NCBI GenBank assembly: GCA_003584705.1
Contig: AP018536.1
Location: 3,844,001-3,908,000, forward strand
Direction: 5' to 3'
Length of the DNA stretch: 64,000 nucleotides
DNA from: Lachnospiraceae bacterium GAM79
GTDB lineage: Bacteria > Bacillota > Clostridia > Lachnospirales > Lachnospiraceae
Below are positions 15,622 through 24,980 of the stretch, in pieces. The notes under the pieces were generated by a model. The model searched no databases. It worked only from the letters and a program-made list of their open reading frames with translations, and was not told the DNA's origin. The position numbers and the translations under genes are program-made. Each line of letters begins with the position of its first letter. Position 1 is the first letter of the stretch.

Positions 15622-15650
15622 AGTCTACACAAATTTCGTCCAAATGTCAA
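15622..15650 (-). promoter_or_regulatory. Promoter of the tRNA-Phe/tRNA-Gly unit
   Basis: On the minus strand TTGACA (15645-15650) and TAGACT (15622-15627) are 17 nt apart. Confidence 0.7.
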
Positions 15651-15713
15651 GTACCTTATCAAAAAAATTTTAAATTTTTGCAATTATTCCTCTATCTCCT
15701 ACAAATGATACGG

Positions 15714-16913
15714 TTAAAACTCCTCTTTTTCCCCGTACCATTGCAGTAAAAGCTCCACCACCCGGTTGTAGCTGATCATGCCATCCGAAACACCATTCAA
15801 TTTCAGTGAAGCATTGGTCAGGGTATCTGAAACACTGTCCACCGTCTCCGTATTCACCACAGCTTTTCCGTTGATTCTCTCCCATTGCTCTTCTGTGACA
15901 AAGATATTGTCCTCCTGCACCTGCTGTAATACCTGTAACGGATGTACCGCCTCTCTGGCCGCCGCATAGCTGTCCGGATCCGCCAGTCTAGTCTTATACA
16001 GATCGTTTGCCACATAATTCAGCACACTTAAGTAACCCGCATATTGAAAAGTACTGTCATCCGACTCTACGCAGGCCAGAAATGCAATAAAATTCGCCTC
16101 ATCCTCATAGATATACCCCCGGATGTGAGCCAGCTCATGACACATGGTTGCCGGTTTTTCCATGATGTACATGACATCATTGTAATTTGCCTCCATGGAA
16201 AACGGGAAATAATAGCCACACATATACATCTGACACATGAAATCCGAGAAAAACATAGCCTTCGGCCGGGGATAATAACCATCCAGCTGGTCATACCTTT
16301 TCCCCAGGCTCTGCATCACATCGATGGCTTTATCCTCCATATCCACCGCATTACCCCGGCTGTCCACACCACCCGAGTACACCACGGCACCACTGTCATC
16401 CCGTTCCATGACCTCACTGAGCTCATTACAGTGCCGGACGATATCATTGTAGATCCGAAGCAGTTCCTCCGTTCGTTCCTGTGTTGTCTGCTCCTGCGCT
16501 TCCTCTTCACCGAAATATTTCTCCGAAAATGTAGACCCATGATAGATCATGGTACAATTCAGCGTCATAATGGCAAATACGGCAAGCAACGTCCATGCAA
16601 AAAAACCAAAATATCCCTTCACTCCCCGGCAGTACTTTTCCGAATGTCTGCACGCCGGAATCAGCAAACTGCATCCCAGCACAACCGCAGCAAGCACCAC
16701 CAGAATCCCTGCCACAATCAACCATTCGCCCACGGAAAAGGGAAACAACCCTGTAATCCTTCCGTAGGTATTGACCCAGATTGGGAAAATATAATCAATA
16801 TAAGCATCGCTGAGGCTTCTGCTGCTCCAGGCAACGACCTGAAGCAGTAAAAGAACTGCAACGATGCTTAAATAAATTCGAAAACTTTTCTTATGGGATT
16901 TCTTATTCTCCAT
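15714..16913 (-). CDS. DUF3810 family membrane protein with HExxH motif
   Basis: The 399 aa protein has three N-terminal membrane segments (about residues 12-30, 60-85, 105-125) and a large domain with HELAHIRGYIYEDEANF, a zinc-metallopeptidase-like HExxH plus a downstream glutamate. This is the signature of DUF3810 proteins, whose substrate is unknown. It starts 8 nt downstream of the MATE gene stop, so the two are probably one transcript. Confidence 0.8.
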   Translation of the reverse strand: MENKKSHKKSFRIYLSIVAVLLLLQVVAWSSRSLSDAYIDYIFPIWVNTYGRITGLFPFSVGEWLIVAGILVVLAAVVLGCSLLIPACRHSEKYCRGVKGYFGFFAWTLLAVFAIMTLNCTMIYHGSTFSEKYFGEEEAQEQTTQERTEELLRIYNDIVRHCNELSEVMERDDSGAVVYSGGVDSRGNAVDMEDKAIDVMQSLGKRYDQLDGYYPRPKAMFFSDFMCQMYMCGYYFPFSMEANYNDVMYIMEKPATMCHELAHIRGYIYEDEANFIAFLACVESDDSTFQYAGYLSVLNYVANDLYKTRLADPDSYAAAREAVHPLQVLQQVQEDNIFVTEEQWERINGKAVVNTETVDSVSDTLTNASLKLNGVSDGMISYNRVVELLLQWYGEKEEF

Positions 16914-16921
16914 AGTACTCC

Positions 16922-18304
16922 TTAAGTGGCTTCCTCTTTTCCCACCTTGATCCTGGTCTTCTTCCAGATGCCACAGCGGTACAAAACATACAGGATCAAC
17001 GCAGAAATGCCATTACTGATCACCACGGAATACCAGACACTGCGCACGCCCATATGCAGGACGCTCTCGCAGAACCACAGTGTCAGGAAACGGAATACCC
17101 ACAATCTGGTCACATCGATGGCCATGGTCACCTCCGTATGGCCGGTTCCCTGGAACAAACCGGAGGTCGTATTGTATACGCCATTGGTAAAGCACCAGAA
17201 TGCCATAACACTTAAAAAGTCTGCCGCCATGCCCACAACTTCCGCATCCTTGGAAAAGATTCCGACAATTGCCGTGGAAATCATATCTCTTGATAAGATC
17301 ATACCACCTATGAACAAAAATACAACCGATATCCACATGGAAAACCGATATCCCTTCTCCGCACGGTCCTGCTGCTTTGCTCCCATATTCTGCCCCACGA
17401 TAGTGGCCGTTGCCGAACCAATGGCATTGGAGGGTAGCGTGATCAGTCCATTCACCTTGTTGCCAATACCGTAAGCCGCCATGGCTTCCGTCCCGTAGAC
17501 AAACACGTTTTTACTCATCAGCAGAAATCCCAGCTGCATGGTACTTCCGCCGATAGCGGTAGGCAGACCGATCTTAAGGATCATTCCCAGTTTTTCCCTC
17601 TGTAATCGCATGTACGCACGGTTCAGGCAGATATCATTTTCCTGTCTGCACAGAAGTCCGAAAGCCACCATGGCCGGAATCGCTTTCGCCAATAGCGTAG
17701 CCAGTGCTGCACCGGCAGTTCCCAGATCCAGGATGATCATGAAAAACGGATCCAGGAACAGATTCAGCGTAATACCTCCCAGATTAAGGAACATGGGGCG
17801 CACCGTATCTCCCTGTGCCTGATGTACTGCGGAAAAAATGTTGACCATATATAAAAAGGGCATATCCCAGATGACCACCCGCAGATAAACTCTTGCATAA
17901 TATGCAGTTCCTCCGTCAGCTCCCAGCCAGTTGATGATAGCGGGTGTTCCCAGAAAACACAGTGTGGCACAGACCACGGCAAATCCCATGGCACAGGCAA
18001 ATATCTGATTTGCCATGGATCTGGCATCCTCTTTTTCCCCGGCACCGATATACTGCGCAATGAGGACTGCACCGGCCACAGTGATGCCGCTGCCGAAATT
18101 CGTAATAATATTCTGCATCGGTGTCACAAGATTGATTGCCGCCAGCTGCTCTGTTCCAATTTTTCCCAGCCAGTAAGTATCCGTCAGGTTATACATCGTC
18201 TGCAGGAAGCTGTTAATCACTACGGGAATTGCCAGAGACAGGATCGCTCTGATCAGATTTCCGTGCAATATCAGATCCGGATTATATTTTTTAGCCGTTT
18301 TCAT
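16922..18304 (-). CDS. MATE family multidrug/metabolite exporter
   Basis: The start ATG 18304 has AGGAG with 8 nt spacing; ATGs at 18310 and 18313 are too close. The 460 aa protein has about 12 hydrophobic helices and typical MATE features: NLTDTYWLGKIG near the N-terminus, and QNMGAKQQDRAEKGYRFS in the second half. MATE proteins expel cationic compounds with Na+ or H+. The substrate cannot be told from sequence. Confidence 0.88.
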   Translation of the reverse strand: MKTAKKYNPDLILHGNLIRAILSLAIPVVINSFLQTMYNLTDTYWLGKIGTEQLAAINLVTPMQNIITNFGSGITVAGAVLIAQYIGAGEKEDARSMANQIFACAMGFAVVCATLCFLGTPAIINWLGADGGTAYYARVYLRVVIWDMPFLYMVNIFSAVHQAQGDTVRPMFLNLGGITLNLFLDPFFMIILDLGTAGAALATLLAKAIPAMVAFGLLCRQENDICLNRAYMRLQREKLGMILKIGLPTAIGGSTMQLGFLLMSKNVFVYGTEAMAAYGIGNKVNGLITLPSNAIGSATATIVGQNMGAKQQDRAEKGYRFSMWISVVFLFIGGMILSRDMISTAIVGIFSKDAEVVGMAADFLSVMAFWCFTNGVYNTTSGLFQGTGHTEVTMAIDVTRLWVFRFLTLWFCESVLHMGVRSVWYSVVISNGISALILYVLYRCGIWKKTRIKVGKEEAT

Positions 18305-18588
18305 CGCCATCACTCCTAAGTTGTTCTTATCTATGTCTTTCCAAATCTAAGTCGTATTATACGTCAATTTTTCAGTGGTTTCCACGGAGATTTTAGGGTT
18401 ATATGTATTAAAACACTTTTTTATTATCTTTTTTATTTACATCATGGAAAGGCGCATCGCCAGACGGCAATGCAGATTCTTGTGCAGGCACAAATCAGTA
18501 CTTGGCTCATCGTATACGCAAAAAAAACCTCCCACAGCATCTGCCTGCGGAAGGGATCTTTTTCTTAATTCTGAAGTCATGGTCAGAC
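18305..18588. other. Intergenic region; minus-strand terminator at 18525-18556
   Basis: No gene is seen. An imperfect hairpin CCTTCCGCAG / CTGTGGGAGG followed by eight T residues on the minus strand ends the YerB-like gene. The MATE promoter should lie in 18305-18420. Confidence 0.6.
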
Positions 18589-19725
18589 TTATTTGATTAC
18601 AAGGCTGCTCCAACCATCGCTGGGGATCAGAGAGATATAGGTCTTACCGGTATTGATCTGGATCTCCTCACCGGTCTTCGCATCATAGTAATGTGTGATA
18701 GCATTCTCGGAAGACTTGGTCCAGGTAACTTCGATAGCCTTACCCTGAGTAATGTAGTAACCGGAGCGTCCGGAGTCGATGGCATTGTAGATCAGGTAGC
18801 CTTCACCCAGTTCTGCAAAAGTGGTATCCTGCAGAATAACGTTCTCGAAAGTGAGCTGTGCATTGCTGTCAGCATCCTTGTGTGCAGAACCATACTCATA
18901 GTAATCATAGGTTCCGGTCTCTTCGTTGTACTTCAGAGTAGAACCGTTGTGCTTGAAAGGAAGCTCAATGGTAGTAGCGCTGATAGCATCACTTCTATCA
19001 TCAAAGGTAACTTCTCCGTCTGCAAATTTGAAGTGAGGTCCCTGATAGTAATCATTGTAAGTAGTGGTATACTTGGAATTTGCAAAACGCTGCTTCAGAC
19101 CGTCATAGGTCTTGCCCTTCTGGCTGTTGGTATAGGTATCATAAGTAATATACTCGGTAAACTCAGTTGCCTTACCATTGTTGAAACGGGCGAAACCACC
19201 ACTGAAGTTAGCGGAATAATCTTTTGCTACCCAGTCATTGATGAAGTAAGGGCCACCATCATGGCAGAGAACTGCGTTCCACTCAGCTGCCAGCATGAAG
19301 TTGGTAGGACGTGCACTACGAATACTACCCAGCTGCTCGATCTTCTCCCAGTCCTTTACGACTACCATGAAACGTGTAATTCTGTCGTTCAGAGTACTGT
19401 TCATGATCTCATATACAACATCTGCATCTGCGGTGCCGAAATGAGGCAGTGCGGTTCTCTCGTTATCTACCATTACCGCGATAGGACGCTGATCCTTCAG
19501 ATCCTCATCGATCCACTCGTTGGTAAGTTCGCTGCGATAGGAGTGCTCCGGTGCAACTTCATCCGCGGAAGACTCAGTTGTGGCAGGCTGCTCTACCTCC
19601 TTGGTATCGGTAGCAATAGGCTCTGCTTCTACGGTCTGGATCGGAGAAGAGATCGGCTCACTGTTTCCACAGCCGGTCAGAACGCCTACTGCAATTAAAA
19701 TTGCTGCAAGTACTTTCTTTTTCAT
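18589..19725 (-). CDS. DUF3048 (YerB-like) lipoprotein
   Basis: The 378 aa protein has a lipoprotein signal peptide (GVLTGCG lipobox), a Thr/Glu/Pro-rich linker, then the two parts of DUF3048: RPIAVMVDNERTALPH, and later a C-terminal DUF3048_C domain ending TYISLIPSDGWSSLVI. B. subtilis YerB is the nearest well-known member; its function is unclear. AAGGAAG precedes the ATG. Monocistronic, between two terminators. Confidence 0.85.
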   Translation of the reverse strand: MKKKVLAAILIAVGVLTGCGNSEPISSPIQTVEAEPIATDTKEVEQPATTESSADEVAPEHSYRSELTNEWIDEDLKDQRPIAVMVDNERTALPHFGTADADVVYEIMNSTLNDRITRFMVVVKDWEKIEQLGSIRSARPTNFMLAAEWNAVLCHDGGPYFINDWVAKDYSANFSGGFARFNNGKATEFTEYITYDTYTNSQKGKTYDGLKQRFANSKYTTTYNDYYQGPHFKFADGEVTFDDRSDAISATTIELPFKHNGSTLKYNEETGTYDYYEYGSAHKDADSNAQLTFENVILQDTTFAELGEGYLIYNAIDSGRSGYYITQGKAIEVTWTKSSENAITHYYDAKTGEEIQINTGKTYISLIPSDGWSSLVIK

Positions 19726-19852
19726 GAATGCTTCCTTTCATCTGTTTGTTCTATCCGGTCTCTCGACCGGCACTCTAAAATACATTGTATCCCTAAAGTC
19801 CTATGTTTGTCCACCGAAAATTCTTAAGATTTTCTTGAGATTTTATTTCGCA

Positions 19853-19891
19853 AAAAATGACATCTGGCAGTTGTATGCTGATGTCATTTTT
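19853..19891 (-). terminator. Terminator of the ABC importer operon
   Basis: A 12 bp perfect stem AAAAATGACATC / GATGTCATTTTT, with T-rich flanks on the minus strand, lies just after the last permease gene. Confidence 0.85.
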
Positions 19892-19912
19892 GCTTTCTAT
19901 AATTATTACTTA

Positions 19913-20752
19913 TTATTCTTTTACAGCCCCGATATTTACTCCCTGTACAAAATATTTCTGGCAGAATGGATAAATGATCATAAACGGCAGAATTGCTACG
20001 ATGACTGCTGCATTTTTTACTGTATTTTCCGTAGCTCCTTCTACCGCAGACGGCAGATCACTTCCCATGATCAATGCCCGCAGTTTCATCTGGAAGTTAT
20101 ATAAATTTGAATTCGTGATATACAGCTTATAGTTCGTGTAATCATTCCAGTATCCCACGGCATACATCAGTCCGATGGAAGCCAGTGCAGCCTTCGACAA
20201 CGGCAATACGATTTTATACAAAATTTTAAAATGAGAGCAACCATCAATCTCTGCGGATTCCATCAGGCTGACCGGAATTCCCTCAAAGAAATTCTTCATC
20301 AGCACCAGATTATATACATTGATTGCCGGCAGCAGGATCACTCCCCACAAGTTGTTTGTCAGATGGAAGTCCTTCATTACCAGATAAGTCGGGATCATAC
20401 CTCCGTTAAATATCATGGTAAACAACAGCACATTGGCAATAAATGCCCGCCCCGGCATCTTCCACTGAATCAGCACATACGCCCCAAGTACTGAGATCAG
20501 CAATCCCATGATCGTTCCCATAACCGTTGTGTAACAGGAAATCAGGAATGGTCTGAGCATCGTCGGATTGGTAAAAATTGATTTATACCCTGCGAACCCG
20601 AACTGCTCAGGAAACAACTTCATGCCATAAGCCGTCTTCAGATCAAAAGAGTCCACCAGTACTTTATATACCGGGATGATCATCACCAGCGAAAATACTG
20701 TAAATATTACGATCAATACGATATCAAAAATTTTCACTTTCTTTTTCATCAT
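19913..20752 (-). CDS. Carbohydrate ABC transporter permease (LplC type)
   Basis: The 279 aa protein has six membrane helices and the permease EAA loop (MESAEIDGCSHFKILYKIVLPLSKAAL region). It resembles LplC-type permeases of the CUT1 family. Its ATGATG start overlaps the stop of the partner permease. No ATPase gene is in the operon; CUT1 importers of Firmicutes commonly share an MsmX-type ATPase encoded elsewhere. Confidence 0.88.
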   Translation of the reverse strand: MMKKKVKIFDIVLIVIFTVFSLVMIIPVYKVLVDSFDLKTAYGMKLFPEQFGFAGYKSIFTNPTMLRPFLISCYTTVMGTIMGLLISVLGAYVLIQWKMPGRAFIANVLLFTMIFNGGMIPTYLVMKDFHLTNNLWGVILLPAINVYNLVLMKNFFEGIPVSLMESAEIDGCSHFKILYKIVLPLSKAALASIGLMYAVGYWNDYTNYKLYITNSNLYNFQMKLRALIMGSDLPSAVEGATENTVKNAAVIVAILPFMIIYPFCQKYFVQGVNIGAVKE

Positions 20753-21699
20753 ACAATACCTCTTCCTCTCGTCTTATGGCTTACCCTGTTACATACCAGT
20801 ACCAGAATACAGCTTATAATAGAGGAAAACATACCGACCGCTGTCGTATACCCATAATCCGGAATTGCACCGGAGTTAAATGTCTGCGTATAGATATAAG
20901 TCTGCAATACATCCGATACCTTGATAACGGCATCATTCTGTAATACGAAAACTGACTCAAACAAATTCATAACTTTCGCCAGATTCAATACAAGTACCGT
21001 CACGATTGTATTATTCAACGCAGGCAGGGTAATATAGATCATCTTCTGGAAACGGTTTGCCCCATCCATCGACGCTGCTTCATACAATTCCGGACTGATT
21101 CCCGCCAGCGTTGCCATGAAAATAATCGTTCCCCAGCCTGTATCTTTCCAGACATTAATTATGTAATACGAAAATCTCCACCATTTCTGGTCTCCGAGGA
21201 AATATATATTATCCGTGATCAAGTGTAATTTCATCAGGACATCATTGACCAATCCCGCAGATGTCGGAGACAGGATCATGGAAAATATGGATGCTGCCAC
21301 TACCCAGGACATAAAATGCGGAATGTATACAATTGTCTGAAATACCTTTTTCAACTTTAAAAAAATCAATTCATTCAATAATACCGAAATAATAACTGCC
21401 GCACCGGTATTCAAAATCAGCTTTGTAATACTCAGCACCAGCGTATTGCTGAACGCCTTCCAAAACCCCGGCATACTGAACATTTTTACAAAATGCTTCA
21501 TTCCTACAAAGATCGGATCATTGATTCCTTTATATGTAAAAAAGGCATAACGGATACCAAACATAGGAAGATAATAAAATATCAATGCTGCCACCAATAC
21601 CGGTGTCGCCATCAGATAGACTCCCCGATATGCACGGGCGTGCTTGAACGCGGTTCCCCCAGGTGTCCTCTTAGGCAAAGTTTTTCCTTTCTCTTTCAC
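20749..21699 (-). CDS. ABC transporter permease (LplB type)
   Basis: The 316 aa protein starts at GTG 21699, 9 nt after GGAGGG. It has six membrane helices, an EAA loop (YEAASMDGANRFQKMIYITLP) and the long hydrophilic N-terminus of LplB-like permeases. It forms the channel with the downstream LplC-type protein. Confidence 0.88.
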   Translation of the reverse strand: MKEKGKTLPKRTPGGTAFKHARAYRGVYLMATPVLVAALIFYYLPMFGIRYAFFTYKGINDPIFVGMKHFVKMFSMPGFWKAFSNTLVLSITKLILNTGAAVIISVLLNELIFLKLKKVFQTIVYIPHFMSWVVAASIFSMILSPTSAGLVNDVLMKLHLITDNIYFLGDQKWWRFSYYIINVWKDTGWGTIIFMATLAGISPELYEAASMDGANRFQKMIYITLPALNNTIVTVLVLNLAKVMNLFESVFVLQNDAVIKVSDVLQTYIYTQTFNSGAIPDYGYTTAVGMFSSIISCILVLVCNRVSHKTRGRGIV

Positions 21700-21730
21700 A
21701 ACGTTTACCCTCCGTTCCGGCTACTCTATA

Positions 21731-23068
21731 TCAGCTATTCAAAAATCCCATATATTCGTTGTACTTTGTCTCTTCTGTTTTATTCATATGTATGGTCAGT
21801 CCATCCTCTGAGAAATAGAGACGGATGCGGATGGATGCAACACTTTCTCCGATCAGCCAGCAGAAGATAAACAGCGTATTTTGATCCATCCAGGCTCCGG
21901 ATGAAGCACATTTCTCCTTGTATATAGGGAACTCTCCCTCTTCCAGATGTCCGATTCCAAAGGGAAGCTGACATTCTCTTCCTTCTATTTCATACGAGAG
22001 TACTCCTTTTTGATCCGCATCGGAAAAAGTCACACCACACCATGTAAATCCATACTTATTTCGGAGCAGCGGATATTTTTTCCCGAAATCTGCACAAGGT
22101 TTTCCTTCAAATACCGTACGCAGCACAGGCAACGTTGTTTTCTCCACATCGTTTTCCGGGAAACAATCCTTCAGCAGCACTTCTCTCACTGCGGCAAGTA
22201 TCATCTGCTCGGCTCCGCCCATACCCTGTGTATCTGCTGTCGTTACAACGACGAGATCCATTTCCGGAACTGCCAGCATTATCTGACCGCCCAGCCCCAG
22301 CATTGCAAAAGTCCCCTCCATCGGGATCCAGAACTGATATCCATACCAGCGATCATCGCCATCAAGCTGTGTTGCCGTTCTCGGTTCTGTCGCTCTCGCT
22401 GCATAGGATCCCTTTTCCTGCTTTAACAGCATACAGCCGGTACGCAGCAGATCCTCGGGAGTAGCCATCAGGCCACTCCCTCCCATAGAGGTTCCAAAGG
22501 GATCCTCTATGATATAAGACTCCTCGCTGAAGCCATTCTGGCGCAGCAACTTTTCTTTCAGGTAATCCAGCATCTTTTCACCGGTCAGTTTTTCTACCAG
22601 CGCACAGAGCACATGGGAGGATGAGGTATCATACATAAAGAGAGTTCCGGGTCTGTGGGTGGGTTCTGTCTGGAAAAAGCTCCTCACCCAGTTTTCCGTT
22701 GTGCTGGTCTTGTTATAAGTTGTCATATTGTAACATGTCTGCATTTTCAACATATTTTCTATCGTCATCTCTGCCAGCCAAGGATGCACTCTCCCGGGCA
22801 GATATTCCGGGAAATAATCACAGATAGGATCCTGCAGGGAAATTTTCCCTTCCTGCTCCAGCAATCCGATTGCCAGTGAAGTAAAACTTTTAGTCACAGA
22901 AAACATTCTCTGCAACTTATTACGGCAATAGGGTGCATAATATTTTTCAAACAATAGGTTCCCATGTTGTGCGATCAGCACACTGTGTAAAGGAATTTTT
23001 CTTTTTTCCACTTCTTTTACAAATTCCTGCATATTCTGTTCCGTCAGTTCTCTCATTTTAGCTGCCAT
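21731..23068 (-). CDS. Serine hydrolase, beta-lactamase/penicillin-binding fold
   Basis: The start ATG 23068 is preceded by GGGAGG; the upstream ATG at 23083 has no site. The 445 aa protein has the class C-type catalytic S-x-x-K in FSVTKSFTSLAIG and a Tyr-containing segment (FMYDTSSSHVL). It lacks a signal peptide, so it should be cytoplasmic. Its place between the solute-binding protein and the permeases suggests it processes the imported compound, perhaps an ester, amide or small peptide conjugate. The substrate is unknown. Confidence 0.82.
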   Translation of the reverse strand: MAAKMRELTEQNMQEFVKEVEKRKIPLHSVLIAQHGNLLFEKYYAPYCRNKLQRMFSVTKSFTSLAIGLLEQEGKISLQDPICDYFPEYLPGRVHPWLAEMTIENMLKMQTCYNMTTYNKTSTTENWVRSFFQTEPTHRPGTLFMYDTSSSHVLCALVEKLTGEKMLDYLKEKLLRQNGFSEESYIIEDPFGTSMGGSGLMATPEDLLRTGCMLLKQEKGSYAARATEPRTATQLDGDDRWYGYQFWIPMEGTFAMLGLGGQIMLAVPEMDLVVVTTADTQGMGGAEQMILAAVREVLLKDCFPENDVEKTTLPVLRTVFEGKPCADFGKKYPLLRNKYGFTWCGVTFSDADQKGVLSYEIEGRECQLPFGIGHLEEGEFPIYKEKCASSGAWMDQNTLFIFCWLIGESVASIRIRLYFSEDGLTIHMNKTEETKYNEYMGFLNS

Positions 23069-23095
23069 ACCATAACCTCCCATGCTGTCGCCTTT

Positions 23096-24673
23096 TTATT
23101 TATTATTCAGGGAATCTACGATTGCCTGAGACCATTCGGCTCCGCCTTCCTGTTCAAACCGCTTGTATCCCTCTTCCACAGAAACACCCTGTACCACGCA
23201 GTCCGCAATAATAGAGTTCTTCAGGCTGGTCAGATCGCCGTTATACTGGCTCATCATATCTGTTGTTACCGGCAAAGGTGCCGTCTTGTTATTGGCATTA
23301 AAGATTTCCATCGATTCCTCTGTATATTTCTTTACGGGAACCAGTCTCTCGGTCAACGGACAGATATTGGTATCTCCCATAATGATGGTCGTATACTGTA
23401 CTCCGGGCTGGGAACGCATCTCCATCATATGGAACTCTCCATCCTGATACGTATTGCCACATACTGTTTCTGCCTGTCTGGACCAATGAACGCCTTCTAC
23501 TCCATAGATCCACAATGTTTCCATGTCTCCATCATCAAAAATGCTTTCCAGAAAATATTTGAATACGCCTTCCGGATTCTTACAGGAAGAAGTAATCGCA
23601 TACACCGGTGCACATCTCTGCCAGTATTTTCCAACCTCTGCGATAGGCGGCATAAATACCAGTTCGCTGTCCTGTCCATTCGCAGCCAGTCCATCCGACA
23701 GCTGATCAGACCATCCGCCTGCCCAGTAAGTAAATGCTCCGAACTCCCCTTCCATGAATTTGGTACGGCAGTTGCTGGTCGCATTCGTCAGAGATTCCTT
23801 ATCGATATAACCCTTGTTGTAAGCATCCTGTAATCTCTTGATCGCTTCCTTCATGGAATCCTCGGTAAATCCATCTCTCCATACGCCATCCTCTCCCTGA
23901 TAGAAAGAAGGATATGCATCCTGATAGAATTCCGGCAGATAATTGGTATAAGGAGCTTCATTTCCTACAAATCCGGCTGCGGATACACCAATGGTATTTC
24001 CATTGATACCGTCTCCATCCGGATCACCGTTGCTGAAAGCATCCAACATTTCCAGATACTCTTCATACGTCGTCGGAATGTCCAGTCCACAGTTATCCAG
24101 CCACTGTTTTCTGAGGAAAGTCATACATCCGCCACCTCCGCCAAGTGCCAGTCCGTACAGATGTCCATCCAACATATTGCCTTCTACGACACTCACATCC
24201 GTGTTGGGATTCTTCTTCAGCTCTGAATTGTTCCAGGCATCCGTCATATCCCAGAGAGCTCCCTCTCCCGCATATCCGGAATAATAGGAAGATCCAAGGA
24301 TAACGACATCTGGCCAGTTCTCCGGTCCGCTGGCAAAGGTCTGTCCCAACACATCATAGTAGGCATTGTGATCCGGTTGGATGACTTCCAGTTCGATTCC
24401 TGTCAGTTCTTCCCATTTATTGACCCATTCTTCCTGACCGTCTGCCAATGTCGCCTGGAAAGTTCCGTCTACCATAATCGTAATCTTTTCCGGTTTCTCT
24501 ACATCATCTGCAACATCTGCAACATCCCCGGCAGTATTTCCTGCCTGTGCATCGCTATCTGTCTTTCCTGTATCATTTCCCGTATTTTCCGCAGAGCTCC
24601 CACACCCTGTAAATATCATGGAACATACGGTAACCGCAACCAGTGCGACTGATAATAACTTTTTCTTTACCAT
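23096..24673 (-). CDS. ABC transporter solute-binding lipoprotein
   Basis: Start ATG 24673 is 7 nt after GGAGG; the frame further upstream runs through the promoter. The 525 aa protein has a lipobox (MIFTGCG), an acidic linker and a CUT1-type solute-binding domain (DVVILGSSYYSGYAGEGALWDMT, FTYWAGGWSDQ). Long members like this bind oligosaccharides or complex sugars. It is the first gene of the four-gene operon and is divergent from the AraC-type regulator. Confidence 0.87.
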   Translation of the reverse strand: MVKKKLLSVALVAVTVCSMIFTGCGSSAENTGNDTGKTDSDAQAGNTAGDVADVADDVEKPEKITIMVDGTFQATLADGQEEWVNKWEELTGIELEVIQPDHNAYYDVLGQTFASGPENWPDVVILGSSYYSGYAGEGALWDMTDAWNNSELKKNPNTDVSVVEGNMLDGHLYGLALGGGGGCMTFLRKQWLDNCGLDIPTTYEEYLEMLDAFSNGDPDGDGINGNTIGVSAAGFVGNEAPYTNYLPEFYQDAYPSFYQGEDGVWRDGFTEDSMKEAIKRLQDAYNKGYIDKESLTNATSNCRTKFMEGEFGAFTYWAGGWSDQLSDGLAANGQDSELVFMPPIAEVGKYWQRCAPVYAITSSCKNPEGVFKYFLESIFDDGDMETLWIYGVEGVHWSRQAETVCGNTYQDGEFHMMEMRSQPGVQYTTIIMGDTNICPLTERLVPVKKYTEESMEIFNANNKTAPLPVTTDMMSQYNGDLTSLKNSIIADCVVQGVSVEEGYKRFEQEGGAEWSQAIVDSLNNK

Positions 24674-24980
24674 AAATAACCTCCGTCCATATTCTGTTAT
24701 CTTCTCTGTTGTTTCTTGTTTCTTATTTTGTTTTGTTTCTTTGCTGCTTGATTTGTTGATTATTGTCACTTCGGCGCCGGAAGTATCAATGTGCTTTCAT
24801 TATATCTGTCATTTTGCACAATTTAAAGTCACATATTTCAAGATTTAGTGTATATATTTTTTGTTATTAGAGGCTCATTTTTTATGTCAATGATACACAT
24901 TTTATTTTATTACATTCCATTTCATTGCCTTTTTCACCTATTATGATACTATAATAATATCTCTCAGGAGGGTTTTTGTT
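24674..24980. promoter_or_regulatory. Divergent promoter region of the ABC operon and its regulator
   Basis: AT-rich and without genes. On the minus strand TTGACA (24886-24891) points to the ABC operon with a weak -10. On the plus strand TATAAT (24950-24955) with TTGCCT upstream can serve the regulator. Regulator binding sites are expected here but no clear repeat stands out. Confidence 0.45.

Noticed and set aside
18502..19698. A 398-codon plus-strand frame
   Set aside because: It is antisense to the YerB-like lipoprotein gene, which has a signal peptide and DUF3048 motifs.
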